Positions 1 through 8,920 of a stretch of 64,000 nt of DNA are shown piece after piece. Position numbers and translations under genes: made by a program. The notes under the pieces were generated by a model. The model was not told the DNA's origin, made no database searches, and worked only from the letters and a program-made list of their open reading frames with translations. The stretch comes from Vibrio injensis (GTDB lineage: Bacteria; Pseudomonadota; Gammaproteobacteria; Enterobacterales; Vibrionaceae), in assembly GCF_001895205.1 (NCBI RefSeq), contig NZ_BDJF01000006.1, forward strand, positions 62,001-126,000, written 5' to 3'. Within the stretch, counting starts at the first letter, position 1. Each line of letters starts with the position of its first letter.

Positions 1-1
1 A

Positions 2-316
2 CGCGCTCTGTTAAGATGGCTTGGTTTTGCCGGTTGGGGTTACAGCGCTTATCAAGGCTTAAGACTGTCGATCCAACATGTGGATTATCAGTTGAATCCT
101 TCCCCGTTCAACACCTGCGATCTGTTTGTTACTTTTCCAAGCTGGGCACCACTCAATCAATGGATGCCATGGATGTTTGAAGCCTATGGTGATTGTAGCC
201 AAATCTCTTGGCAATTATTCAGCCTATCGATGCCGCAATGGTTAATAGTGATTTTTGCTGGTAATTTACTCGCGTTAAGCCTGATGGTGGCTGTGCAGTT
301 TGTAAAACAGAAATAA
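2..316 (+). CDS. dsbB: Disulfide bond formation protein B, C-terminal part (partial)
   Basis: The reading frame is open from the left edge and stops at 314-316, so the N-terminus lies outside the window. DsbB is the inner-membrane quinone reductase that reoxidises DsbA. The visible part has a transmembrane stretch, the periplasmic NPSPFNTCD segment with the first cysteine of the second redox pair, its partner in the FEAYGDCSQ segment, then MPQWLIVIF leading into the last membrane helix. These match the E. coli DsbB C-terminal half closely. A methionine at base 80 is internal and is not the start. It converges with the porin gene; a hairpin follows the stop. Confidence 0.93.
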   Translation, partial: RALLRWLGFAGWGYSAYQGLRLSIQHVDYQLNPSPFNTCDLFVTFPSWAPLNQWMPWMFEAYGDCSQISWQLFSLSMPQWLIVIFAGNLLALSLMVAVQFVKQK

Positions 317-323
317 TAAAAAT

Positions 324-341
324 GCCCACCATCAGGTGGGC
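324..341 (-). terminator. Rho-independent terminator between dsbB and porin
   Basis: A 7-bp perfect GC-rich stem (GCCCACC/GGTGGGC) with a 4-base loop. Read on the minus strand it is followed by ATTTTTATTATTT, so it mainly terminates the porin gene. It may also stop dsbB. Confidence 0.8.
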
Positions 342-365
342 AAAATCAGCAGTGCGATTAATTAC

Positions 366-1352
366 TTAGAAGAAATATTTGAAACGAACGCGAACACCTA
401 CATCTTGATCATCGGCAGCATTGTCAACTTTCGAGAAGTAAGAGCCCAAATAGATAGAGAAATCTTGTACATCCATTACGTTAGCAATTTCATAAGATGC
501 CCAAGTTGTATTCATTTTCTCTTTGCTGCCAGTGTCTGCTTGTGAATAGATATGACCTAAACCAAAGCGCTTATACTGAATCACTGCACCAATGGAAGTA
601 TCTTCTTTGGTACCAGTGACATCAAAATCACGGTAGGCGTAACTCAAATCAAGGCTAAAGTCTTGTACTGAGTAGTTAACCGTTGCGCCGTAACCAAGAT
701 AATCATTAGCTGCATCGGCTTTATCTGCCGTTAAGTTTGCTTCCAATGCTGCAGCAAAACGTAAGTTATCTGTAGCTTGGAAAGCGACCACTGGGCGAAC
801 AAAGACTGCGTTTTTGTCAGCGCCATCATTTTGTTTAAACAGCGAGCCTAATTCAAAATAAAGACTATCGATCGATTTTGCATAGCTCACTTGACCATAG
901 TCACCACGGCCACGAGCGTCTTTCATACGGTAGGGTTCAGCATCCGCAGCAAAATCCAGCATGGTATCTTGACCAACAGGGAACATATCAAAGCCTTCAA
1001 AGCGACCAATTTTTAATTCCCAGTCGGCTTGGCGACCAATAGCGAAGAAAGCATCATCCAGATCCACATCACCACTGGATTTTAGTAGCGGCTGAACTTG
1101 CACTCTTAGATAGTGATCATTGGCGACTTCACGTTCTGCAGCAATCTGCACCAAAATACGGCCACTTTGACTAAAGTCTTGAGTGCCTTGATTGTTTCTA
1201 TCTTTATCGACGAAGTTAAGATCATACTCAACATCACCGCCAATCGTAAATAAACCCTGTTCATTTTCAACGCTGATCCCTGCATTCGCAGCCAGTGCAG
1301 CAGAGACCAAAACAGAAGCAAGCGAAAGTTTACCAAAGGTATTAAATTTCAT
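366..1352 (-). CDS. Outer-membrane porin, RafY-like sugar porin
   Basis: A 328-residue protein with a clear Sec signal peptide (MKFNTFGKLSLASVLVSAAL, cleavage after ANA) and alternating beta-strand segments ending in aromatic Phe-Phe, the usual outer-membrane assembly signal. The segment LKIGRFEGFDMFPVGQDT resembles the glycoporin RafY/carbohydrate porin family as I remember it; substrate specificity is inferred. The ATG at 1352 was chosen because GGAGAT lies 4 bases upstream and the signal peptide starts there; an upstream in-frame extension to 1379 has no signal-like start. A CRP-like site upstream (1561-1576) fits a catabolite-controlled sugar porin. It is monocistronic, with a terminator at 324-341. 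Confidence 0.82.
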   Translation of the reverse strand: MKFNTFGKLSLASVLVSAALAANAGISVENEQGLFTIGGDVEYDLNFVDKDRNNQGTQDFSQSGRILVQIAAEREVANDHYLRVQVQPLLKSSGDVDLDDAFFAIGRQADWELKIGRFEGFDMFPVGQDTMLDFAADAEPYRMKDARGRGDYGQVSYAKSIDSLYFELGSLFKQNDGADKNAVFVRPVVAFQATDNLRFAAALEANLTADKADAANDYLGYGATVNYSVQDFSLDLSYAYRDFDVTGTKEDTSIGAVIQYKRFGLGHIYSQADTGSKEKMNTTWASYEIANVMDVQDFSIYLGSYFSKVDNAADDQDVGVRVRFKYFF

Positions 1353-1364
1353 TATTATCTCCAT

Positions 1365-1378
1365 TGGCCTTAAGGCCA
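1365..1378. repeat. Palindrome next to the porin ribosome-binding site
   Basis: A 14-bp perfect palindrome (TGGCCTTAAGGCCA) ends about 2 bases before the GGAGAT ribosome-binding site of the porin gene on the minus strand. In the mRNA it could form a short stem next to the translation start. Function is not known. Confidence 0.4.
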
Positions 1379-1560
1379 TTGTGTTGATTTTATTAGTTTA
1401 GTGCTGTCCTTTGCTTTACCCAGACCCCAAGTGTGCGATTAGGGGGTACATCGTTTTCATGTGGTTATCGTTTTGAAGTCCGAGGTCAGTGACCACTGTG
1501 CATAAGAATCCCTTCGTGCCGCTGACGAGCTGAGTGTACATTTACCAAATACATAGAAAC

Positions 1561-1576
1561 CATGAATCTGATCACA
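1561..1576 (-). promoter_or_regulatory. CRP-binding-site candidate, porin promoter
   Basis: The minus strand reads TGTGATCAGATTCATG, matching 8 of 10 conserved positions of TGTGA-N6-TCACA. A TACACT -10-like hexamer lies at 1533-1538, which puts the site centre about 42 bases before the expected transcription start. That is the class II CRP activation geometry. The resulting leader would be about 175 nt. Confidence 0.6.
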
Positions 1577-2313
1577 ATGAAAACCGTTCCCAATTAATAA
1601 ATTATGAATAATTTCCGTTTCGTCACGCTTATCAAATTAATTTGGATACGAAATTAATTACTGGCATGATTTTTAATGTTAATTTTTTTACTGAAAAAAT
1701 CAATTAAGCTTAAGAATGTTATTGATTTGATAAGATAGGCAGAAATAGGCGAAGAGAAAATAATGAATGATGTAGACGAGAATGATATCGCTTATGTGTG
1801 CATGATAGTGTTGGATGCTAAATAATAGTCCCCTTCTCTCTGTCTGAAAATAATCTTACTTCTACCTCGAAATGATTAAGCTTGTCGTCAATTAAACCAC
1901 ACCATTATTGGGCCGGTTACCGCTAACTGACCAAAGTGACCATGGTAAACCGCCCTCAGCCAGCAATAAAAATTGCGCGCCATAGTAATGTGAAAAATAA
2001 ATATAAAAATCCCCATGATCGAACCACACCCAGTATTCGTAAACCAGCTTAACTGACAACGAATTAATCGTTTTGGCACTTTTATTTGTTGACAAAATGA
2101 AAAACCGCAGTGAATCCGGTAGCTTTGTTGTGACGTAGAATGCCAAATGGCTACTTAGTTGTAACATAAGTGTATAATGTGTTGCAGACTGCTTTGTTTT
2201 CTTTAGAATAATGTGCCGAAGCAAACTAGTTGATAAATAATCCCTCATCACTGACTTAGTTTTGAAGTTTATTTATCCATTACATAAGACTCTATGGTTT
2301 CCTGGGAGGAAAA

Positions 2314-3198
2314 ATGAAAACCAAAAGTAACATTAAAGTTACTTTGATATTGTTAGGGGTTGCGGTTTTAGGTCTTATTGGCGCCATCTTCAGCACTAAT
2401 ATGGTGTTGTTTGATCCTAAAGGCCCGATTGGTGAAGCACAAAAATCACTGATCATTACCGCCGTATTACTCATGGCAATTATCATTATCCCGGTCTTGT
2501 TTATGGCAATTTACTTTCCTTATAAGTATCGTCATAACAACACCAAGGCTGAGTACAAACCCAAGTGGGAACATTCAACGAAGATTGAAATCATCGTTTG
2601 GACGATTCCATGCTTGATCATTCTCGCGTTGGGCCGCATCACTTATCTTACTGCTTTTTCACTCGATCCGAGGCAAGCAATAGAGTCAGATAAGCCGCCA
2701 TTGACCATTCAGGTCGTCGCGATGAACTGGAAATGGCTATTCATCTACCCAGAGAAAGGAATCGCCACCATCAACGAAATTTCATTTCCCGTTGATCGCC
2801 CAGTGCAGTTTCTCGTGACTTCAGATACGACGATGAACTCTTTCTTTATCCCGCAATTAGGTAGTCAAATCTATGCGATGGCAGGGATGGAAAACCGTTT
2901 GAGTTTAATGGCCTCTGAAGAGGGCGTTTATCGTGGTGTGTCAGCAAACTACAGTGGCTTAGGTTTTTCCAATATGCATTTTAAAGCTCATGCCGTCACT
3001 GATGAGCAGTTTGAGCAATGGGTTAACCAAGTGAAAAGCTCAGGCAACGTGCTTGATGATGCTAGCTACCAAGCGCTAGTGGATAATTCCCACGAGCAGA
3101 TTCGAACTCAGCACCCGATTACCTACTTCTCTACGGTTAATCCTCTGCAATTTAAAGACATCATTGAGAAATATTCAGGAGTCCAAAATGGCTTATAA
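2314..3198 (+). CDS. cyoA: Cytochrome bo3 ubiquinol oxidase subunit II
   Basis: 294 residues. Subunit II of the proton-pumping quinol oxidase: two N-terminal membrane helices (about residues 8-30 and 43-68), a third hydrophobic stretch near 95-115, then a periplasmic cupredoxin-fold domain. Conserved blocks shared with E. coli CyoA include [21 protein letters not shown] and [19 protein letters not shown]. As in other quinol oxidases the CuA ligand cysteines are absent. Unlike E. coli CyoA there is no lipobox cysteine near residue 25, so it should not be a lipoprotein, and the His/Met-rich C-terminal tail is missing. First gene of the cyo operon; its last 11 bases overlap cyoB. Confidence 0.97.
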   Translation: MKTKSNIKVTLILLGVAVLGLIGAIFSTNMVLFDPKGPIGEAQKSLIITAVLLMAIIIIPVLFMAIYFPYKYRHNNTKAEYKPKWEHSTKIEIIVWTIPCLIILALGRITYLTAFSLDPRQAIESDKPPLTIQVVAMNWKWLFIYPEKGIATINEISFPVDRPVQFLVTSDTTMNSFFIPQLGSQIYAMAGMENRLSLMASEEGVYRGVSANYSGLGFSNMHFKAHAVTDEQFEQWVNQVKSSGNVLDDASYQALVDNSHEQIRTQHPITYFSTVNPLQFKDIIEKYSGVQNGL

Positions 3199-5248
3199 AG
3201 GCGATGTTTATGCCGAGCCGAATGCAGTCTTCGGTAAACTGAACTGGGATGTAATCCCGTATCATGATCCGGTTATTCTACCCGTCATGCTTGCGGTTGT
3301 TCTCGGCGGTTTAGCACTGCTCGGTTATATTACTTACGCAAAAAAATGGGCTTACTTATGGCACGAATGGTTTACTTCTGTCGACCATAAGAAGATTGGT
3401 CTGATGTACATCATCGTTGCTGGTGTGATGATGTTTCGTGGATTTGCGGATGCCGTCATGATGCGTTCGCATCAAGCAGCAGAAAGCGTCGGTCTTGGAT
3501 ACCTTCCACCAGAACATTATGACCAAGTCTTTACCGCTCACGGCGTGATCATGATTTTCTTTGTTGCGATGCCCTTTATCGTCGGCTTAATGAATATCAT
3601 TGTTCCACTGCAGATCGGTGCTCGAGATGTTGCCTTTCCTTTCCTTAACTCCTTGAGTTTTTGGTTGTTTGTCTCTGGGGCAATTCTTGTCAATATCTCA
3701 TTGTTTGTCGGTGAATTTGCGGCAACAGGTTGGTTGGCTTATCCCCCCCTTTCTGGCAGTGAATATAACCCTTGGGTCGGGGTCGACTACTGGCTATGGG
3801 CTCTGCAGATCTCCGGGATAGGTACCTTGTTAACTGGGGTAAACTTCATCGCGACGATATTACGTATGCGAGCGCCTGGAATGAAGCTGATGCAGATGCC
3901 GGTATTTACTTGGACATCGCTGTGTGCGAACGCTTTGATTGTCGTGGCATTCCCGATTCTAACCGTCACCATTACCCTACTTACCCTTGACCGTTATATC
4001 GGTACTCACTTCTTTACGAGTGATATGGGTGGTAACCCAATGATGTACGTAAACTTGATTTGGGCCTGGGGTCACCCTGAAGTTTATATCTTGATCTTAC
4101 CTGCATTTGGTATTTTCTCAGAAGTAGTAGCGACGTTTTCACGCAAACGTCTTTTCGGTTACACCTCGTTAGTCCTTGCTACCGCCGTAATCATGCTGCT
4201 CTCTTTTGTCGTTTGGTTACACCATTTCTTCACTATGGGTGCTGGTGCGAGCGTCAATGCCTTCTTTGGTATAGCGACCATGATTATTTCCATTCCAACC
4301 GGGGTGAAAATATTCAACTGGCTATTTACCATGTACAAAGGGCGGGTCGAGTTTTCAGCCAGTATGTGGTGGACTTTCTCATTCCTTATCACCTTCACTA
4401 TCGGTGGTATGACGGGAGTTATGCTGGCCGTTCCTGCGGCTAACTTTGTCCTACACAATAGCTTATTTGTTATCGCTCACTTCCATAACGTGATTATTGG
4501 TGGTGCGCTGTTCGGCTACTTTGCAGGTTTAACCTACTGGTTCCCGAAAGCAACCGGCTTTAAGCTCAACGAAAAATGGGGCAAAATCTCTTGTGTCCTA
4601 TGGAGTGTCGGCTTCTTCGTTGCCTTTATGCCTGTCTATGTATTGGGCTTTAACGGCATGACTCGTCGTTTATCGAGCATAGAAAACCCAGAATGGGCAC
4701 CACTGTTGTGGATTGCTGCTGCGGGTGTTGGTCTCGTCGCTCTTGGTGTGGCTGCGCAAGTATGGCAAATTTTCATCAGTATCCGTGATCGCAAAGATAA
4801 TTTAGACACCACAGGTGATCCTTGGAATGGCCGTACTCTTGAGTGGGCAACCTCGTCACCACCGCCGTTCTATAACTTTGCAACATTACCAAAAATTCAC
4901 GATCGTGATGAGCATCACTACCGTAAAGAACATGGTATGGCATACGTGAAACCTGAGCGTTACAAACAGATCCACATGCCAAAAAATACTTGGGCTGGCG
5001 TTGTTATCAGTGCCTTCTCATTGGTGTTCGGATTCGCTTTTGTTTGGCATATCTGGTGGATGGTGATTGTTGGCTTCGTGGGTATGATTGGTGCGTGGAT
5101 TGCTTACAGCTTCGACCGCAACAAAGATTACTATGTGCCAGTATCGGAAGTTGAAGCGATTGAAACTCCGCATCTAGAACGCGTTTATCAAGACCATCCG
5201 CATTTCAACTCTCAACCAGAGCTTTCTGGCTCTAAACAAATGGTATGA
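3188..5248 (+). CDS. cyoB: Cytochrome bo3 ubiquinol oxidase subunit I
   Basis: 686 residues; the catalytic haem-copper subunit, reducing O2 to water with quinol electrons and pumping protons. All core motifs are present: [11 protein letters not shown] (low-spin haem histidine), WGHPEVYI (CuB histidine and cross-linked tyrosine), WLHHFF (two CuB histidines) and IAHFHN (haem ligands). The C-terminal part matches E. coli CyoB ([16 protein letters not shown]). The ATG at 3188 is chosen because CAGGAG lies 6 bases upstream, inside the end of cyoA; an earlier in-frame ATG at 3164 adds eight residues with no homology. The 11-base overlap implies translational coupling. Confidence 0.97.
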   Translation: MAYKGDVYAEPNAVFGKLNWDVIPYHDPVILPVMLAVVLGGLALLGYITYAKKWAYLWHEWFTSVDHKKIGLMYIIVAGVMMFRGFADAVMMRSHQAAESVGLGYLPPEHYDQVFTAHGVIMIFFVAMPFIVGLMNIIVPLQIGARDVAFPFLNSLSFWLFVSGAILVNISLFVGEFAATGWLAYPPLSGSEYNPWVGVDYWLWALQISGIGTLLTGVNFIATILRMRAPGMKLMQMPVFTWTSLCANALIVVAFPILTVTITLLTLDRYIGTHFFTSDMGGNPMMYVNLIWAWGHPEVYILILPAFGIFSEVVATFSRKRLFGYTSLVLATAVIMLLSFVVWLHHFFTMGAGASVNAFFGIATMIISIPTGVKIFNWLFTMYKGRVEFSASMWWTFSFLITFTIGGMTGVMLAVPAANFVLHNSLFVIAHFHNVIIGGALFGYFAGLTYWFPKATGFKLNEKWGKISCVLWSVGFFVAFMPVYVLGFNGMTRRLSSIENPEWAPLLWIAAAGVGLVALGVAAQVWQIFISIRDRKDNLDTTGDPWNGRTLEWATSSPPPFYNFATLPKIHDRDEHHYRKEHGMAYVKPERYKQIHMPKNTWAGVVISAFSLVFGFAFVWHIWWMVIVGFVGMIGAWIAYSFDRNKDYYVPVSEVEAIETPHLERVYQDHPHFNSQPELSGSKQMV

Positions 5249-5264
5249 GGATTGAGGAGTAATA

Positions 5265-5873
5265 ATGAGCACAAATACTCAAATTAATGACTTGCATGAT
5301 GATCATGATCATCATGATACCGCCGGTGACGATCTCTTTGGTTTTTGGGTTTACATCCTAAGTGACTGTTTGTTATTCGGTACTCTATTCGCTGTTTTTG
5401 CTGTTTTTTCGAACAGCTTTGCTGGAATGGTTGAACCGAGCGCTCTGTTTGACCTTTGGTTTGTTGCTGGTACAACAGCTTTACTATTGCTAAGTAGCTT
5501 GACCTTCGGGATGGCAATGCTGAAACAAAATGCCCATGATATGAAAGGCATGGCGACTTGGTTAGGCATTACTTTCGCGCTAGGCTTTGGCTTCTTGATC
5601 ATGGAGCTCTATGAGTTCCATCATCTTAGCCTTGCTGGAGCGACCTTTAGCACGAGTGCGTATTGGTCATCCTTCTACGCACTCGTAGCCACTCACGGTC
5701 TACACGTGTTTGCCGGTTTAATTTGGATGATCGTGTTATTTTTCCATTTTAAACGTGATGGTTTTACCACGGCGAACAAGACTCGCTTAGCACTACTCAG
5801 CTTGTTCTGGCACTTCTTAGATATTATCTGGATCTGCGTATTCAGCGTGGTGTACTTAATGGGGGTAATGTAA
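5265..5873 (+). CDS. cyoC: Cytochrome bo3 ubiquinol oxidase subunit III
   Basis: 202 residues, five membrane helices, haem-copper oxidase subunit III fold; it stabilises subunit I and supports proton uptake. The N-terminus is His/Asp-rich (DLHDDHDHHDTAGDD), followed by FGFWVYILSDCLLFGTLFAVF, which is typical of CyoC. ATHGLHVFAGLIW near residue 145 is the conserved family block. The ribosome-binding site GAGGAG precedes the start. The last base of its stop codon is the first base of cyoD, so the two are coupled. Confidence 0.96.
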   Translation: MSTNTQINDLHDDHDHHDTAGDDLFGFWVYILSDCLLFGTLFAVFAVFSNSFAGMVEPSALFDLWFVAGTTALLLLSSLTFGMAMLKQNAHDMKGMATWLGITFALGFGFLIMELYEFHHLSLAGATFSTSAYWSSFYALVATHGLHVFAGLIWMIVLFFHFKRDGFTTANKTRLALLSLFWHFLDIIWICVFSVVYLMGVM

Positions 5874-6211
5874 TGGAACACTCTTACGAACAGAACCATG
5901 GTGGTCAAGCGCACGGTAGCGTGAAAGAGTACTTACTGGGTTTCTTGTATTCGGTACTCCTGACCTTAATCCCATTTGCGATGGTGATGGCAGATATTGG
6001 ATCGCCAACCACCAAAGTTGTGGTCATTATGATCTGTGCTGTGGCACAGATCCTAGTACAACTTGTGTTCTTTCTACATATGAACACCTCATCAGAGCAA
6101 GCTTGGAATGTGATTACCGCCGTCTTTTCTGTGGTAATTGTCGCTATCGTCTTAGTTGGCTCGATGTGGATCATGCAGCATCTTAACCACAATATGCTGA
6201 TGGGACACTAA
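5873..6211 (+). CDS. cyoD: Cytochrome bo3 ubiquinol oxidase subunit IV
   Basis: 112 residues with three membrane helices, the usual length of the small subunit IV, which assists CuB binding and assembly. HGSVKEYLLGFLYSVLLTLIPF and the VQLVFFLHMNTSSEQAWN block match CyoD of enterobacteria. It starts on the last base of the cyoC stop (TAATG overlap) and ends 9 bases before cyoE, so it belongs to the same transcript. Confidence 0.95.
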   Translation: MEHSYEQNHGGQAHGSVKEYLLGFLYSVLLTLIPFAMVMADIGSPTTKVVVIMICAVAQILVQLVFFLHMNTSSEQAWNVITAVFSVVIVAIVLVGSMWIMQHLNHNMLMGH

Positions 6212-6220
6212 CTGGAAGTA

Positions 6221-7141
6221 ATGATGTTCAAGCACTATTTACAACTTACTAAACCAGGCATCATCCGCGGCAACCTTGTTGCCGCGGCGGGTGGTTTCTT
6301 TCTGGCCTCACAAGGCCAGATAGACTGGCAACTTTTTATTGCTGTTTGCCTTGGCACCAGTCTGGTCGTGGCTTCTGGCTGTGTCTTTAATAACTATATT
6401 GACATAGATATTGATGCAAAAATGCAGCGCACACGTAACCGTGAACTTGTACAAAAAATCGTGCCTGTTTCACACGCGCTGATGCAAGCTTGCTTACTGG
6501 GGCTGGCTGGTTTTGCAATTTTGTATTTTTTCACTTCAATACTTGCCTTTGCCTTTGGTCTCCTTGGCTTTGTCGTTTATGTCGGTTTTTACAGCCTTTA
6601 TTATAAACGCCACTCTGTGCATGGTACTTTGATTGGTGGTTTATCTGGTGCTTGCCCTCCTGTTATTGGTTACTTTGCCGTCACTCATCAGCTCGATATT
6701 GGTGGCGCTATTTTATTTTTAACCTTCTGTATTTGGCAAATCCCCCATTCTTATGCGATTGCCATCTATCGATTTAATGATTACAAGGCAGCCAACATTC
6801 CCGTCCTTCCTATTCAAGAAGGTATTGCTAAAGCACGTTATCATATCATTGGCTATATTATTGCCTTTGCTGTGGCATGCTGGGCATTAACGTACCACGG
6901 TTATGCTGGAAGCTGGTTCGCTTTAGGTATGGGATTAATTAGCCTTTATTGGTTATATATCGCTAAGGTTGGCTTTCAAAAAATGCCAACTGAGCAATGG
7001 GGTAAACAATTAATGTTGTTGTCTATTGCTTGCATCATGCTGTTCTGCTTATTAATTTCAGTAGATTTTACCCATGTAACAGCGCATAACGATATCCAAG
7101 CCGCCCTGCCAACATTCAGTTTAGAAGGCCTATTTTCATGA
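6221..7141 (+). CDS. cyoE: Protohaem IX farnesyltransferase (haem O synthase)
   Basis: 306 residues; UbiA-superfamily prenyltransferase that converts haem B to haem O for the bo3 active site. The two aspartate-rich regions are visible: NNYIDIDIDAKMQRTRNR (about 65-82) and YRFNDYKAANIPVLP (about 184-198), with multiple membrane helices between and after them. It starts MMFKHYLQLTKPGII like E. coli CyoE, so the first ATG is kept. It is the last canonical cyo gene and overlaps the next gene by 4 bases (ATGA). Confidence 0.96.
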   Translation: MMFKHYLQLTKPGIIRGNLVAAAGGFFLASQGQIDWQLFIAVCLGTSLVVASGCVFNNYIDIDIDAKMQRTRNRELVQKIVPVSHALMQACLLGLAGFAILYFFTSILAFAFGLLGFVVYVGFYSLYYKRHSVHGTLIGGLSGACPPVIGYFAVTHQLDIGGAILFLTFCIWQIPHSYAIAIYRFNDYKAANIPVLPIQEGIAKARYHIIGYIIAFAVACWALTYHGYAGSWFALGMGLISLYWLYIAKVGFQKMPTEQWGKQLMLLSIACIMLFCLLISVDFTHVTAHNDIQAALPTFSLEGLFS

Positions 7142-7764
7142 GTTCAAAAGCGATTAAATATACCTTGATGACTGGGGCGATTTTTATCGCCATTGTTATT
7201 GGTTTGTATATTAACTATTCAACGGTTCCGATTGGAGAGCGCCCGGTACAACCTAATCAAATTGGCGGCAACTTTAGTCTTCATACCGCATTAGGTGATA
7301 TTAATTTAGAGGATTATCAAGGAAAAGTCGTGGTACTTTACTTCGGTTATCTGAGCTGTGCCGAGGTATGCCCTGCATCAATGGGCGTCATGTCAGCGGC
7401 TTTTCGCATGCTGCCTGATGAGGTCGGTGATAATGTACAAGGGCTATTCATCAGCGTCGATCCCTCGCGTGATGATCTAACATCGTTGCACCAATTCGCA
7501 CAGCATTTTGATCCTAGAATCAAAGGGGCAACAGGCAGTGCAGAAGACATTAATAAAATTACTAACCAATACGGTGTCTACTATGACATGGTTAATATGC
7601 AAAATTCAGCATTAAGTTACACCGTTGATCATGTCTCTCGATTTTTTGTGATTGCGCCTACAGGACAGTTTGTTACGTCGATGAGCTACAGCACAACACC
7701 GACAGAACTGGCTGCTCGTATCGAACGCACACTACAACGCTACCAAGAAACTAAACAAGGTTAA
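7138..7764 (+). CDS. SCO1/SenC family copper metallochaperone
   Basis: 208 residues. An N-terminal membrane anchor (about 7-27) leads into a thioredoxin-fold Sco domain with the copper-binding CAEVC motif (about 79-83) and the conserved histidine in VDHVSRFF (about 163). Sco proteins deliver copper to, or reduce the thiols of, CuA sites in cytochrome c oxidases. The start overlaps the cyoE stop (ATGA), so it is translationally coupled to a quinol oxidase that has no CuA, which makes a role in CuB insertion or general copper/thiol handling the likelier inference. Confidence 0.92.
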   Translation: MSSKAIKYTLMTGAIFIAIVIGLYINYSTVPIGERPVQPNQIGGNFSLHTALGDINLEDYQGKVVVLYFGYLSCAEVCPASMGVMSAAFRMLPDEVGDNVQGLFISVDPSRDDLTSLHQFAQHFDPRIKGATGSAEDINKITNQYGVYYDMVNMQNSALSYTVDHVSRFFVIAPTGQFVTSMSYSTTPTELAARIERTLQRYQETKQG

Positions 7765-7766
7765 TT

Positions 7767-8300
7767 ATGAATCGTATTGTCCAACTTCTTATTGGAGTTC
7801 TATTGCTACTCGTATTAGCAACCATTGTTCGACATTTTACTGCTGACAGTGATTCTTCTGAGCATCACCATGCTCATCATCCTCTAAAAGATGAGCAACT
7901 GATCACTATCGGTGAAGGCTTATTGATCGCAGAGCCTAAAGCCAAAGCCACAATTCCTGGAACCAAAGTCAGTGCAGGCTATCTATCGCTGGTTAACCAT
8001 TCTGATTCTGATATGGTTTTCGTTGCGGCACGTAGTGATGCGGCTGCACACACTGAGTTACATCATATGGTGATGGAAAACAGTCGTATGTCAATGCGCC
8101 AAGTTGACAGCATTACGGTACCAGCACATGGCCAGTTTGATCTGACTCCAGGTGGATACCATATTATGTTTATGGATATTGTCGCCCCCTTCGTTGCTGG
8201 ACAAACCATTACTGTCGAATTGATTGATGAGGCACAACGTGCTTATCCTATAGAGCTACTAGTGGTGGATATGAGCAGTAATCACTCTCACGCCCACTAA
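7767..8300 (+). CDS. PCu(A)C-type periplasmic copper chaperone
   Basis: 177 residues. An N-terminal hydrophobic segment (about 5-22) is probably an uncleaved signal anchor, followed by a His-rich stretch (EHHHAHH) and the PCu(A)C domain. The copper motif H-M-X10-M-X21-H-X-M can be read across ELHHMVMENSRMSMRQVD and PGGYHIMFMD. The C-terminus ends NHSHAH. It lies 2 bases after the Sco gene, and together they look like a periplasmic copper delivery pair. Family assignment is good; the oxidase target is inferred from operon context. Confidence 0.9.
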   Translation: MNRIVQLLIGVLLLLVLATIVRHFTADSDSSEHHHAHHPLKDEQLITIGEGLLIAEPKAKATIPGTKVSAGYLSLVNHSDSDMVFVAARSDAAAHTELHHMVMENSRMSMRQVDSITVPAHGQFDLTPGGYHIMFMDIVAPFVAGQTITVELIDEAQRAYPIELLVVDMSSNHSHAH

Positions 8301-8318
8301 CCATCTCGGGAGAAAACA

Positions 8319-8846
8319 GTGCTTACCACTGCAAAAAAACTATCTGTTATTGCTCTAGCCAGTGCCATCTCTTACAGCGTAATGGCTGAGTCACCCACAA
8401 GACCGAGCACCTCAATGGATATTATTGCTGGGCAGCAAACACTGCCTTGCGAGAGCATGCTCACTGAGTTTGCGGCAGAAGTACTAAAACTCAATCCCCA
8501 CCGGATGTTAGAGCAGATAACCCCTATCAGCGGTGATCAGTTATTTCATGCTTTTACCGTCACTGATTACCGAGATAGAGCAAGTCATATCACTTTTCAT
8601 GCGGTAGAAAATGCAGCAGGACAATGTCAAGCAACCGCGATCGAAAGTTACTTGTTACAAACCAATTGTGCAGATGCAAGACACGAAGCGTTCAGTAAAT
8701 GGACATTTCAAGGTAAATTGAATCAAGAAACAATGGTCCTCACTAGCGATCGTATTGTAGGTAAACAAGCTTTTCTGACTGATCAGAGCCCCGCCGTTTG
8801 CTTGGTGACGACCCGCTATCAAGTGATAAAACCAGCCAGTCACTAA
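8319..8846 (+). CDS. Small exported protein of unknown function at the end of the cyo operon
   Basis: 175 residues; I do not recognise the family. A Sec signal peptide is clear (KKLSVIALASAISYSVMA, cleavage after residue 23). The mature part has four cysteines (C44, C103, C117, C161), enough for two disulfides or a metal site, and no membrane helix. The start is GTG at 8319, supported by CGGGAG 5-8 bases upstream; no nearby ATG would keep the signal peptide. It is 18 bases after the copper chaperone and before the operon terminator, so it is probably co-transcribed with cyo. A role in copper or oxidase assembly is inferred only from position. Confidence 0.78.
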   Translation: MLTTAKKLSVIALASAISYSVMAESPTRPSTSMDIIAGQQTLPCESMLTEFAAEVLKLNPHRMLEQITPISGDQLFHAFTVTDYRDRASHITFHAVENAAGQCQATAIESYLLQTNCADARHEAFSKWTFQGKLNQETMVLTSDRIVGKQAFLTDQSPAVCLVTTRYQVIKPASH

Positions 8847-8864
8847 CCTTCTGTTTCTGCTTAT

Positions 8865-8896
8865 AAAAAGGCCCTGTATGATTACAGGGCCTTTTT
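8865..8896. terminator. Bidirectional terminator, cyo operon and ftsK
   Basis: A 13-bp stem (AAAAAGGCCCTGT/ACAGGGCCTTTTT) with a 6-base loop; A-runs and T-runs on both arms make it work in either direction for these convergent transcripts. Confidence 0.92.
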
Positions 8897-8920
8897 CTGT
8901 TCATGCATGTGATGGGTAGG

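Larger units (their letters stand above)
1353..2313. other. 960-bp non-coding spacer, porin and cyo promoters
   Basis: The divergent spacer between the porin and cyoA. The porin half carries the CRP-like site at 1561-1576. The rest is AT-rich. A TATAAT hexamer at 2173-2178, about 135 bases before cyoA, is a possible -10 element but lacks a good -35. cyoA has a strong ribosome-binding site (GGGAGGAAAA) just before 2314. A minus-strand open frame at 1892-2251 has unremarkable composition, no ribosome-binding site and no family I recognise, so I do not call it a gene. Confidence 0.5.

Noticed and set aside
1892..2251. 119-codon minus-strand open frame in the porin-cyo spacer
   Set aside because: No ribosome-binding site, no recognisable family, unremarkable composition, and a competing frame over the same bases.
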